DNA of 9,360 nucleotides from Flavobacteriales bacterium (GCA_002683735.1 NYTZ01000069.1:1-9360); one strand, 5' to 3'; shown: positions 1-7,675, counted from the stretch's first letter. Made by a program: numbers and translations. Notes: generated from the sequence alone by a model not told the origin.

Positions 1-1758
1 TCGGCACTGGTCGATGCCGCCGGCCCCACCGACCGGTTCCAGGTGTTCACCTCGGACTTCACCCCTTCCGATCGGCGAACCCGATCCCGGGAAGAGGCCC
101 TCGAGCGCATCGCCGCCATCCGTCCCGGATACGGCGCCCCCGGGATCGGAGACGTGCTCCTGCAAGTGCAGGACCGGTTGTCGGCAGAAAACGGGGAAGG
201 CACCGCTTACCTCTTCACCGACCTGCAGGCTTCCAGTCATGGCTTGTCCCCGGCATTGTCCGGACAGGCCGACTCGAGCCTTGCCATCCGGTTTGTCACG
301 CAGCCCACTGCACCCGCAGTCAATGTCCGCATCGACTCGGCGTGGTTCGAAACCCCCATGCGGCTGACCGGCCGAAGCGAAGTGCTTCATGTCCGAATCT
401 CCCACGATGCGCAGCGTCCGGTGGACGACCTCCCTCTCAGCCTAGACCTCAATGGTCGCAGGATGGCCATTGGCTCCTACGGCCTTCGACCCGGTTTGGA
501 CACCGACACCGTTCTGCGATTCCGCCATGAAGCGGCGGGCCATGTCCACGCTACGGTGCGCACGGTGGATGCCCCCGTCACCTTTGACGATGCCCTGCAC
601 TTCGGCTACGAAGTGAGCGAACGCGTCAACGTGGTACTCATCCAAGGGCGATCCGCAGGACCGGCCGAACAAGTGGCCCTGCAGCGCCTCTTCGCCGACG
701 CCACCTTGCACAATGTCTCGGCCATGACGGAAGGCGGCCTCGATTACGCCGTTCTGACCGAAGCGGACCTCGTCGTCGTCCAAGGGGTGGACAACCCGAA
801 TTCCGGTCTCGTCAGCGCCCTGCTTGAAGCCGTGGAAGGCGGCCAAAGTGCTTGGCTGATTCCGCCGGGAGAACGGCTTGGCGATGGGTGGAACGAGCTG
901 TTGATGGGCCTCAGTATCGGACAACCCGGTGAATGGATAGCCTTGGATGAGCCCGCTAGGCTCGGCGAATTGCACTACGCACACCCGCTTTATGAGGGGG
1001 TCTTTTCCCAAGCCCCCAAACGCGTTGACCTGCCCTCGGTCCGCGGTTGGTTCGGGCGCCAGCGCCCAGGTCGCAGTGAACGCCGAATCCTCTCCTTTGC
1101 AGACGGAAAACCTTTCCTGACCGCCGGCGAATTGGGCGCGGGCCGTTTCTACTGGTTGGCCTCCCCATTGGCCACCGATTGGAGCAACCTCGCCCAACAC
1201 GCCCTGTTGGTGCCCACCGCACTCCGGATGGCTGAAACCGCCCGTGCTTCCGGGCTTCGCCTTTTTGAGGCCGGACGGGAAGCCGACTTGACTGTGCGCG
1301 GTTTGCGCGGTGTCGGAACGGAAGGCTGGACACTGCAATCCGCTGCGGACAGCGCATTCAGGACCCTGTTGAACCCCAGGAGCTTCCCGGGTGGATTCCG
1401 CGTGGGACTGCCCTTCAACGAGCTCCGACCGGGCCCTTACACCTTGACCCTGGCGGAGGACGATCGCAACACGCCCCGCACCATTCTGACCTTGGGCGTC
1501 AACCCTCCGTTGGCGGAGAGCGACCTCACCACGTTGGACCCGGAAGGGTGGAAACAGGCCATGGTCACAGCTGGATGGCGGCAAACGGAAGTCCTCTCGT
1601 CCGACGTCCAAGAGTTGGTCGACGCCGTGGATGTTCTCGGGGACGGCGACCCCGCTTGGCTGGGCCTGATCGCTTTGGCCCTGTTGTTCCTCTTCCTCGA
1701 AATGATCCTGTTGAAGCGGAAATCCGTCGCCCCCTCCCCTGCTTCACCCACCACCTGA
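1..1758 (+). CDS. BatA-type membrane protein (vWA-like + GATase-like domain), 5' end cut by window
   Basis: The frame is open from the left edge, so the N-terminus is missing; the GTG at 43 is internal, not a start. In the Bacteroidota BatA-domain family an N-terminal two-helix membrane anchor leads into a von Willebrand A-like domain, and here only the end of that domain is seen, with a strand LFTDLQ near 211-228. A beta-rich segment follows, then the family-typical junction FGYEVSERVNVVLIQG (about 604-651). This opens a class I glutamine-amidotransferase-like fold that runs to roughly position 1240. One hydrophobic helix (WLGLIALALLFLFLEMILL, about 1657-1713) followed by Lys-Arg-Lys anchors the C-terminus in the inner membrane. 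Family members are large envelope proteins of uncertain role, named after aerotolerance (Bat) proteins; no enzymatic residues are evident. The dihydroorotase-like gene starts 17 bp downstream, an arrangement I recall from other Flavobacteriales. Family call is firm; function is not known. Confidence 0.85.
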   Translation, partial: SALVDAAGPTDRFQVFTSDFTPSDRRTRSREEALERIAAIRPGYGAPGIGDVLLQVQDRLSAENGEGTAYLFTDLQASSHGLSPALSGQADSSLAIRFVTQPTAPAVNVRIDSAWFETPMRLTGRSEVLHVRISHDAQRPVDDLPLSLDLNGRRMAIGSYGLRPGLDTDTVLRFRHEAAGHVHATVRTVDAPVTFDDALHFGYEVSERVNVVLIQGRSAGPAEQVALQRLFADATLHNVSAMTEGGLDYAVLTEADLVVVQGVDNPNSGLVSALLEAVEGGQSAWLIPPGERLGDGWNELLMGLSIGQPGEWIALDEPARLGELHYAHPLYEGVFSQAPKRVDLPSVRGWFGRQRPGRSERRILSFADGKPFLTAGELGAGRFYWLASPLATDWSNLAQHALLVPTALRMAETARASGLRLFEAGREADLTVRGLRGVGTEGWTLQSAADSAFRTLLNPRSFPGGFRVGLPFNELRPGPYTLTLAEDDRNTPRTILTLGVNPPLAESDLTTLDPEGWKQAMVTAGWRQTEVLSSDVQELVDAVDVLGDGDPAWLGLIALALLFLFLEMILLKRKSVAPSPASPTT

Positions 1759-1775
1759 ACCCGTACCTTCCCGCC

Positions 1776-3023
1776 ATGCCCCGTTACCGCGTCGCCCAAT
1801 GGATCCAGCCCGGCCACGACCTCCACGGTCAACCGGTCGACATTCACCACAGCACCGGACAGCCCTTGGACATCAAGCGCTGCGCCGGAGAACTGAATTC
1901 TGCAGAAGGCGACCGCGACTTGGGCAATACGGTGGCCTTCCCGGGCTGGATTGATCTGCAGTGCGACTTTCGGGACCCCGGCACGGACCGGGCCGAGGGA
2001 CTGCTTCATGGCTTGAAAGTGGCCTCATCCGGAGGCTTTTGCGGCGTGGCCCCCGTGGCATCGACCCGCCCTTGCCGGGACCAACCAGCGGAGGTCCGCA
2101 TGTTGACGGCCACCAGCGCCCACACGGTGACGGCCGCCCTGCCTGTCGCTGCGGTCAGCGAAGGGCGAAACGGCATCCAGCTCACTGAAGCCCAAGCCTT
2201 GGTAACCGCCGGAGCGCTCGCGTTCAGCGACGACGCCCCCATCGACCGCCCCGAGCTCCTCCGCCGGGCTCTGGAATATCACCAGAACCTTGGAACCCGA
2301 ATTTTTTCTGAAGCCACCGATCCCACCTTCCAACCAGAAGGCCTGATGCACGAGGGACCGACCAGCACGCAACTCGGCCTGCCAGGAGTGTCTGAAGAAG
2401 GGGAAACCCTGCGCATTCACAGGGACCTTGACCTCCTGCGATATTCCGGCGGCAAGCTTCACATCCCCATCGTGACCAGTGCATCGGGAATCTCGGCCAT
2501 CCGTGAGGCCAAAAAAGAAGGTCTGGACGTCACCTGCGGGACCTCGGTGCACCACCTGCGTTGGACGGACACGGACCTCGACGGCTTCAACCGCGCCCTG
2601 CGGCTTCACCACCCGCTGCGCTCGGAGGCAGACCGAAAAGCACTGCGAGAGGCGGCCATAGACGGTACGCTGGACGTCGTGGTATCGGACCACCGCCCCC
2701 GGACACCCGAAGAGCACGATGTAGACTTCCTGGTCGTGGCACCGGGCATTGCCGGCCTGCATGCCGTGGGGCCGGTGTTGTTTGGTGCCTTGATCGACCA
2801 TGGCGCGACCGAGGCCGACGCACTGAACGCCATGTCCCGCCTCCTGTCCGCCGGACCGCGGCACATTCTAGACGCAGGCGACGGCGTCTCCTTCTTCGCG
2901 CCGGACGGAAGCCTGTCTCCTTCGCCATCCAAGGCACCGAACACGGTATATACGGCGGACACCGAAGGAGTCCGAGGCGCTGTGGTGGGAGCCGTCAGCC
3001 CCCGTGGGGCTCACTGGAACTGA
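1776..3023 (+). CDS. Dihydroorotase-like protein (PyrC family), probably non-catalytic
   Basis: The protein is 415 aa, a normal length for type I dihydroorotases, the amidohydrolases that close carbamoyl-aspartate to dihydroorotate in pyrimidine synthesis. Family landmarks are present: PGWID..FRDPG at residues 56-69, AFSDD at 149-153, YSGGKLHI at 223-230, VTCGTSVHHL at 252-261, PLR at 280-282 and VSDHRP at 303-308. The two metal-binding histidines expected after PGxID are missing, giving D-L-Q-C-D at residues 60-64 (Gln62 and Asp64). The third metal histidine, normally in an HCED-like motif, is replaced by FSEAT near residues 177-181. The bridging Asp (152 or 153), a possible metal His (229) and the catalytic-type Asp305 remain. 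Bacteroidota carry such His-less PyrC paralogues, so this is probably a structural or regulatory homologue, not the working enzyme. The ATG at 1776 was chosen because translation further upstream would run deep into the preceding gene. It is likely cotranscribed with the BatA-type gene. Confidence 0.85.
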   Translation: MPRYRVAQWIQPGHDLHGQPVDIHHSTGQPLDIKRCAGELNSAEGDRDLGNTVAFPGWIDLQCDFRDPGTDRAEGLLHGLKVASSGGFCGVAPVASTRPCRDQPAEVRMLTATSAHTVTAALPVAAVSEGRNGIQLTEAQALVTAGALAFSDDAPIDRPELLRRALEYHQNLGTRIFSEATDPTFQPEGLMHEGPTSTQLGLPGVSEEGETLRIHRDLDLLRYSGGKLHIPIVTSASGISAIREAKKEGLDVTCGTSVHHLRWTDTDLDGFNRALRLHHPLRSEADRKALREAAIDGTLDVVVSDHRPRTPEEHDVDFLVVAPGIAGLHAVGPVLFGALIDHGATEADALNAMSRLLSAGPRHILDAGDGVSFFAPDGSLSPSPSKAPNTVYTADTEGVRGAVVGAVSPRGAHWN

Positions 3024-3025
3024 GT

Positions 3026-3349
3026 TTAAGCTTCGCCCGTCGGCCCTCCGAAATTCATCGGGAACGAAGGCTCTGGTTGCCCGGTCATCTCGATGGTTCC
3101 ATGCTGGGACTCGAACTTCCCGATGTTGTCCACGAGCATTTTCATTACGCGCTTGGCGTGTTGTGGGGAGAGCACCACGCGTGAACGCACTTTCGCCTTT
3201 GGCGTGCCCGGCATCACCTGAATGAAGTCCAAGATGAACTCGGTCTGACTGTGGGTGACCACAGCGAGGTTGGAGTAAACGCCGGATGCGACGTCCTCTG
3301 GAAGTTCGATGTTGAGTTTGGGCTTCTGGCCCCCGTTGTCCTGGCTCAT
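3026..3349 (-). CDS. DUF3467 domain-containing protein
   Basis: A 107-aa soluble protein that matches the Bacteroidota DUF3467 family over nearly its whole length. Typical elements are IELPEDVASGVYSNLAVVTH (residues 14-33), the FILDF strand (38-42), a segment rich in Gly, Pro and Lys (47-54), then VVLSPQHAKRVMKMLVDNI (58-76) before a short acidic, proline-containing tail. There is no signal peptide or membrane segment. Function is unknown; from memory, the gene usually lies directly after rpoC in Bacteroidetes, which would hint at a link with transcription, but here it is the last gene behind the YjjG-type gene with a 32-bp gap. Its stop codon lies 2 bp from that of the converging dihydroorotase-like gene. 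Confidence 0.85.
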   Translation of the reverse strand: MSQDNGGQKPKLNIELPEDVASGVYSNLAVVTHSQTEFILDFIQVMPGTPKAKVRSRVVLSPQHAKRVMKMLVDNIGKFESQHGTIEMTGQPEPSFPMNFGGPTGEA

Positions 3350-3381
3350 GGGGTGAATTTAACCCAGGGCCGGCGGCTTCG

Positions 3382-4083
3382 TCAGGGCAAAACGGCCAAC
3401 AATTCCCTCAGGTGGGCCACCGATGCCACGGCCGGGGAATCTGCCGGGGTGTCCCCATTCGGCGCAAAATGGACCGACTTCCACCCGCAAGCGTGAGCCC
3501 CCACCACATCCGCCTCATGGTCGTCGCCAATCATCCAAGCCGATTCCACGGCGCCCCCCGCACCGCGCAGTGCGCCTTCGAAACAAGCCGGAAGGGGCTT
3601 GAGGTGTCCCAGTTCGTCGCTGGTCCAAACAGCGTCGACATGGTCACCAATGCCGGTATTGCGCACCTTGATGTGCTGCACTTCCTTGAATCCATTGGTC
3701 AGGATGTGCAAACTGTGTCCCCGGTCCCGCAGTGCCTTGAGGACATCAATGGCTCCTTCCATCAAATGGGTTTGATGCGGCCCTCGGCTGACATATTCTT
3801 CCCCCATGAATTCCGCTGTGTGAAGGCAATCCACCCCCACCCCTTCGAGGGCCCTCCGAAACCGGGTGGTCCGCAAAACGGGCTTGGTCATTTGGCCGGC
3901 TAGATACAGGTCCCAACACGCCTTGTTTTCCCTCTGATAAACGGTGTTGAACGCATCAAAATCGGCGACACCTTTGGCCTTCAGGTCCGCATCGACAAAC
4001 AATCCCTTCAAGGTCTCCAAGGAGTTTCGCTCAAAGTCCCAAAGAGTCCGGTCGAGGTCGAAAAAAAGCCAGGATTTCGCCAT
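3382..4083 (-). CDS. yjjG: YjjG-type HAD-superfamily phosphatase / nucleotidase
   Basis: A 233-aa haloacid dehalogenase-like hydrolase, full length for the YjjG family (noncanonical pyrimidine nucleotidases that strip phosphate from nucleoside monophosphates). All HAD motifs are visible: motif I FFDLDRTLWD (Asp9 nucleophile, Asp11 acid-base), motif II LTNG (residues 128-131), motif III Lys162 in GHLKPLPACF, and motif IV IGDDHEADVVGA (185-196) with the Mg-binding acids. The helical cap (about residues 20-95) contains WDLYLAG, typical of this subgroup. The trailing DFERN after motif I also fits YjjG better than phosphoglycolate phosphatase. It starts 3 bp after the stop of the membrane protein gene and precedes DUF3467, so it is an operon member. 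The exact substrate cannot be read from sequence; a general nucleotide or phosphosugar phosphatase remains possible. Confidence 0.85.
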   Translation of the reverse strand: MAKSWLFFDLDRTLWDFERNSLETLKGLFVDADLKAKGVADFDAFNTVYQRENKACWDLYLAGQMTKPVLRTTRFRRALEGVGVDCLHTAEFMGEEYVSRGPHQTHLMEGAIDVLKALRDRGHSLHILTNGFKEVQHIKVRNTGIGDHVDAVWTSDELGHLKPLPACFEGALRGAGGAVESAWMIGDDHEADVVGAHACGWKSVHFAPNGDTPADSPAVASVAHLRELLAVLP

Positions 4084-4086
4084 GAT

Positions 4087-4521
4087 TCAGAGCAATGCGG
4101 AGGCCGCCAAGGTGGTCAAGATGGCGCTCCACAAGGTGAAGACCACAATCAGCACCGGGAGGGTTTGTTTCTGGTGGCCAAAATATTTGTAGGCGATAAG
4201 GGCGGCCACCGGTACCCCAAGGACCCCACCGACCACGGCAACCCCCCACAACCCGAAACGGGATTTGATCAAGAGAATGCGGCGGCGCGAAGGGGTGAAG
4301 TTGGCCTTGCCTCTCTTTCGCCGCCGCGCGGCAAACCACCTGAACAACCGCATGGACAAGGGCCGCATGGCAGCAAGTCCCATGGCCGCGCCCAGGGAAG
4401 ACCACAGAAAAGCCTGAAGCGGCGGCACACCCGCAGCCACTGCCGTGGCCGGTGTCACCACAAACTTGACCGTGCTGAAGGCCATCCATCCCAATGCTTC
4501 GATCCAGAAGGCGAGGTCCAT
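4087..4521 (-). CDS. Small four-helix integral membrane protein of unknown function
   Basis: A 144-aa protein with four predicted membrane helices: residues about 6-30, 34-52, 91-112 and 121-142. The two hairpins are separated by a very basic stretch (residues 57-88, including ARRRKRGK and SRRR), which by the positive-inside rule should face the cytoplasm. The second half (FGLWGVAVVGGVLGVPVAAL, then a tyrosine-rich turn and another helix) resembles small Bacteroidota membrane proteins loosely grouped near the 'small multidrug export' type, but I do not recognise a defined family and would not assign transport. It begins 9 bp after the stop of the deacetylase-like gene and ends 3 bp before the YjjG gene, so it belongs to the same transcript. 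Confidence 0.7.
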   Translation of the reverse strand: MDLAFWIEALGWMAFSTVKFVVTPATAVAAGVPPLQAFLWSSLGAAMGLAAMRPLSMRLFRWFAARRRKRGKANFTPSRRRILLIKSRFGLWGVAVVGGVLGVPVAALIAYKYFGHQKQTLPVLIVVFTLWSAILTTLAASALL

Positions 4522-4530
4522 GCTGCGCGT

Positions 4531-5868
4531 TCAGAGGGGTTCAGTCAACAAAGGAACGGGAAGCGGAGTGGTGCCCTCCAAAGCCGCATCCAAGACGGCC
4601 GGATACACATTGCCCCATGCTGCCCACTGTCCTTCCGGCGCCAGACTCTCATTGTGCCACAACAACCGCAGGGTTCCGCCCACCGACTGCACCGCATCGG
4701 ACAGAGTCCGGATCGAATCCGGCACGGCTTCAGGTGCGGTACCCAGATAACGCAAGTACGTCGCGTCCATGGCGGCAAAAGGACACAATGCCAGGTCGGT
4801 CAGGCTTTCCGCTTCCAGGTCATACCAGGGACGGCTTCGGGAGAATCCCCCCCGGAATCCAGTTCGGACTGCATGGCCCTCTGTGTGGTCTTCCCGAATC
4901 CCCAGGGCGAGCAGGAAACGACGTGTAGCCGTCGGATCCATCTTCAGGTAATGCTGACGGGATGCCAGCGGAGCCCGTCCGAGAATCCGCTTGAACGCAT
5001 CGAATTCACGCTGCAGGGCCTGAGCATCGGAAGCCGATGCATATCCCGGATGCCAATGCACTTCTTGATCGGGCGCTTTCTCCATGGAGCGCATCAGAGT
5101 GCCGAGTTCAGGGCTGGATGGCGGCAACCCTTTGTCATGTGACCCAAATGCCGCGAGCAAAAAGAACCACTGGGCCTGAAGATCCCGGTCGCGGTGCCAT
5201 TTCTGCGCTCTGAAATAGGTGTCGTATGGATCGGAATCTTGCTTCAAAATGACCCGCATCCGTCTGGCCACATTGGAGAATCGGCCTTTGGCCAAGTCAC
5301 GGACCAAGGCACCCATGGTCCGGATGCCCCCCTTGCCGCGAAAGGCGTAGGCACTGTCCACGTCGATGGTGGGCACCACTTTGAACCGTGCGAGCAGCTT
5401 CTCCCGATGTGCCGGCCAATGCACTCCCAACAAGCGCTCCCCCACTCGGAACGCCCAATGCTCACAAATCGGCACATCCAGCCACCCCTTTCTTTCCGCA
5501 ATGCTCCCCGAGGGGTCAAATCGTCCGTGGTCATCGCGCAAAGCACCTGGGAGGTGCTCTTCCATCCGACTCGCCATCCAGAACACCGCCGCAAACAAGT
5601 CCGCATCCGGACCATCCACCTTAGGCGGTTCGGCCCTCCGTTGTCCAACCTCACTGAGCAGGCCATCCACCGGCAAGGCCATGCCCTTCGCATCAATTCC
5701 TCCTCCGTAATGACAGTGAATCACCGCCTTGTCGAGCCCCTCCGCGGCCTCCTGCTCGGCCCAGGTCCAATCCAAATCGAGGACACTGCTGAGCACCCAG
5801 GTAAAAGCCGCTTCATGGCGCGCCGTCCGTCCTGGAGCAAAGACATGGATGGTGGGCGTGACCGACAT
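4531..5868 (-). CDS. Polysaccharide deacetylase-like protein (DUF7033 / CE4-related)
   Basis: A 445-aa protein of the Bacteroidota polysaccharide-deacetylase group with an N-terminal DUF7033-like region. Visible landmarks (numbered from the ATG at 5868) are the metal-binding-type strand VPTIDVDSAYAFRGKGG (165-181, Asp169 and Asp171), DPYDTY (213-218), a long WFFLLAAF strand (234-241), the histidine motif VHWHPGYAS (270-278), SRQHYLKM (303-310), and GFRGGF followed by WYDLEAE (337-354). CE4 enzymes remove N-acetyl groups from glycans; the coupled epimerase upstream suggests a surface-polysaccharide substrate. No signal peptide is seen, so it probably acts on a cytoplasmic precursor. The ATG at 5868 overlaps the epimerase stop as TGATG, with GGAAG about 11 bases ahead. 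An ATG at 5886 would add only six residues (MEANVL) and is the alternative. Confidence 0.8.
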   Translation of the reverse strand: MSVTPTIHVFAPGRTARHEAAFTWVLSSVLDLDWTWAEQEAAEGLDKAVIHCHYGGGIDAKGMALPVDGLLSEVGQRRAEPPKVDGPDADLFAAVFWMASRMEEHLPGALRDDHGRFDPSGSIAERKGWLDVPICEHWAFRVGERLLGVHWPAHREKLLARFKVVPTIDVDSAYAFRGKGGIRTMGALVRDLAKGRFSNVARRMRVILKQDSDPYDTYFRAQKWHRDRDLQAQWFFLLAAFGSHDKGLPPSSPELGTLMRSMEKAPDQEVHWHPGYASASDAQALQREFDAFKRILGRAPLASRQHYLKMDPTATRRFLLALGIREDHTEGHAVRTGFRGGFSRSRPWYDLEAESLTDLALCPFAAMDATYLRYLGTAPEAVPDSIRTLSDAVQSVGGTLRLLWHNESLAPEGQWAAWGNVYPAVLDAALEGTTPLPVPLLTEPL

Positions 5869-6983
5869 CAGGACGTTCGCTTCCATCGTTCCAAGGCCTC
5901 CAAGATGCGGTGGCTTGCCTCTCCGCCTCCAAATAAGGCCACATCGTTCACCTGAACAACGGAAGAAGCGGCTTGCAAGGCGGCGGTCAGATCTGCCGCC
6001 GCCGCCTTTGCCAACAAGCGACTTGGATCAAACAGCTGCGAAGCCCCGATGTCGAGGAGTTCGGTCCACTCGGTGGTGTCGCGCAGCACAACCGCACCCG
6101 TCCCTTGGTACCAGGCCTCTTTCTGGAGTCCACCGGAGTCCGTCAATACCGCACTGGCGTGATGCAATGCGGCTTGCATGTCCACGTACCCGAGCGGCCC
6201 AGGGTTGATCACTGAGGCCGGCAATTCCAAGCCCATGTCCCCCAAGCGGGCGGCCGTGCGCGGATGCACAGGGAAATACACCTGCCCTCCCGTTGCGGAG
6301 GCCCAGTGCCCCAAGGCTTCCATGGTCGCCCTCAACAGCGCCGGATCATCCACCAAGGCTGGTCGGTGCAACGTCGCGGCAAGCACAGGCCCGGATTGCG
6401 GCCACATCGGAGGAAGGCGATGTGCCAAGCCCGCCTTGACCGCCAATGCCACATCGAGCATCACATCGCCTGCCTCTACAATGCCATCGGATGGCGCACC
6501 TTCCGAAACCAGAAGCTCAGTCGGCCCGGGCCCAGTCGTGACCCACATGTCCGAAAGTTGATCGGTCAGGATGCGGTTCAATTCTTCGGGCATGGTACGA
6601 TCGCCACTTCGAAGTCCTGCCTCAACATGAACCAGCGGCACGCCCGCATGGTGGGCCGCAAGGGCCCCTGCCAAGGTAGCGTCGGTATCGCCGTAAACCA
6701 GGACGACCTCTGGCCGAACCCGTCTGATTTCCGCGCCGATGCCCTTCATCATGTCCGCCATGCGCTCGGTCCTTCCCGATTGCGCAGGGGTCAATCGGAC
6801 GGCGGGAGCCGGCACACCCAGCTCCACCAGAAAATCGGTCCCCATGTGGTCATCCGAATGCTGCCCGGCATGAACCAAGTGCTCCTTCCAGCTGCTCCCC
6901 TCTAGGACGCGGGTCAATGCTGCTGACTTGATGAATTGGGGGCGGGCGCCAACAACGGTCAATAGGATGGAAACGGCAGGCAA
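5868..6983 (-). CDS. wecB: UDP-N-acetylglucosamine 2-epimerase (non-hydrolysing)
   Basis: A 371-aa protein, the usual length for the non-hydrolysing epimerase that interconverts UDP-GlcNAc and UDP-ManNAc, supplying ManNAc units for surface polysaccharides. Motifs in order: VVGARPQFIK (10-19), GQHSDDHM (40-47), VYGDTDATLAG (96-106), HVEAGLRSGDRTMPEELNR (119-137), ATLHRP (203-208), PVHPRT (238-243), TDSGGLQKEA (281-290) and LRDTTEW (300-306). The last two place it in the subgroup with DSGGLQKEA...LRDETEW. The catalytic-loop motif usually read as HRAEN is HRPAL here. The start is a TTG at 6983, two bases after the radC stop; the frame has no ATG near the N-terminus. A second TTG at 6962 would give a tighter start (TVVGARP). 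The stop overlaps the deacetylase start, so the pair is translationally coupled. Family call is strong; specific sugar product is inferred. Confidence 0.85.
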   Translation of the reverse strand: MPAVSILLTVVGARPQFIKSAALTRVLEGSSWKEHLVHAGQHSDDHMGTDFLVELGVPAPAVRLTPAQSGRTERMADMMKGIGAEIRRVRPEVVLVYGDTDATLAGALAAHHAGVPLVHVEAGLRSGDRTMPEELNRILTDQLSDMWVTTGPGPTELLVSEGAPSDGIVEAGDVMLDVALAVKAGLAHRLPPMWPQSGPVLAATLHRPALVDDPALLRATMEALGHWASATGGQVYFPVHPRTAARLGDMGLELPASVINPGPLGYVDMQAALHHASAVLTDSGGLQKEAWYQGTGAVVLRDTTEWTELLDIGASQLFDPSRLLAKAAAADLTAALQAASSVVQVNDVALFGGGEASHRILEALERWKRTS

Positions 6984-6985
6984 GG

Positions 6986-7636
6986 TCAGAGGAGGTGTTG
7001 GTCCGCAAAGCTAAAGTGGCGCTTGCCGGCAATGATGACGTGATCCAGCACGGGCATGTCCAACGCTTTCCCCACCCGCGATATTTCACGTGTCAGGGTT
7101 TTGTCCGCTTCACTGGGACGTGGGTTTCCGGAGGGGTGATTGTGAACCAGGACCAATGCGGCCGCCCGCACAGTTAGCGCCTTTGAAAACAGCACTTTGG
7201 GATCCACCACGGTTCCCGATTGTCCTCCAACCGATACCTGAAGGTCCGCAATGGCCGTGTTCGACCGGCTCAGGGCAAGCACCCAGAACTCCTCTTCATT
7301 GCGGTCGATCAAACGCGCCTGGAATCGGGCCACGATGTCGGACGACTTCGTGATGTGGGCACCCAACTGCGGCGGCGCCATCCAGCGCCGCCTGCCCAAC
7401 TCCATGGCCGCTGCAATGCGAACTGCCAGTGCATCCCCTACTCCCCGCGTGCTTCGGAACCGGTCGATGCTGCTTTTCCCAAGTGCTTGCAAGTCATACC
7501 CAAAAGCCGACATCAAAGCCCGAGCAGCGTGCTCGGCCCCCTCTCCCGGAGCACCGCTTCCGATGAGTACAGCAAGAAGCTCTTCCGATGTCAAAGCATG
7601 CACGCCTTGGGTCAGGGCCTTTTCGCGGGGCCTCAT
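6986..7636 (-). CDS. radC: RadC family JAB1/MPN (JAMM) domain protein
   Basis: A 216-aa RadC protein from the ATG at 7636. An N-terminal region with RPREK (2-6) and a SEELLAVLIGSG helix (17-28) is followed by a helix-hairpin-helix-like segment RGVGDALAVRIAAAMELGRR (64-83). The JAMM domain then carries VLVHNHPSGNPRPSEAD (162-178), which gives the His-x-His, Ser and Asp metal-site pattern. RadC was once linked to DNA repair but its true role is unresolved; the fold implies a metalloprotease or deubiquitinase-like core. Upstream in-frame starts exist at 7666 and 7696. The one at 7696 lies inside the rpsT terminator hairpin and adds an odd Cys/Pro-rich leader, so I prefer 7636, which has GGATG about 11 bases upstream. 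The epimerase start follows the stop by 2 bp. Confidence 0.85.
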   Translation of the reverse strand: MRPREKALTQGVHALTSEELLAVLIGSGAPGEGAEHAARALMSAFGYDLQALGKSSIDRFRSTRGVGDALAVRIAAAMELGRRRWMAPPQLGAHITKSSDIVARFQARLIDRNEEEFWVLALSRSNTAIADLQVSVGGQSGTVVDPKVLFSKALTVRAAALVLVHNHPSGNPRPSEADKTLTREISRVGKALDMPVLDHVIIAGKRHFSFADQHLL

Positions 7637-7675
7637 CGGGCAAGCACATCCAAGTGAAGGGCACATCGGGACATG

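Noticed and set aside
442..1611. Long open frame of 389 codons on the - strand inside the BatA-type gene
   Set aside because: It is opposite a well-matched coding frame, and its translation has no recognisable domain; GC-rich antisense frames stay open by chance.
2025..2864. 279-codon - strand frame opposite the dihydroorotase-like gene
   Set aside because: The + frame carries clear amidohydrolase motifs; this one is a shadow with no family features.
2997..3011. Hairpin AGCCCC / GGGGCT as a terminator for the dihydroorotase-like gene
   Set aside because: It lies before the stop codon, has a 3-base loop and is not followed by a T run on either strand.
4165..5142. 325-codon + strand frame opposite the membrane and deacetylase-like genes
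   Set aside because: It spans two real genes and their junction, and its sequence is low-complexity and rich in Arg, Gly, Pro and Ser.
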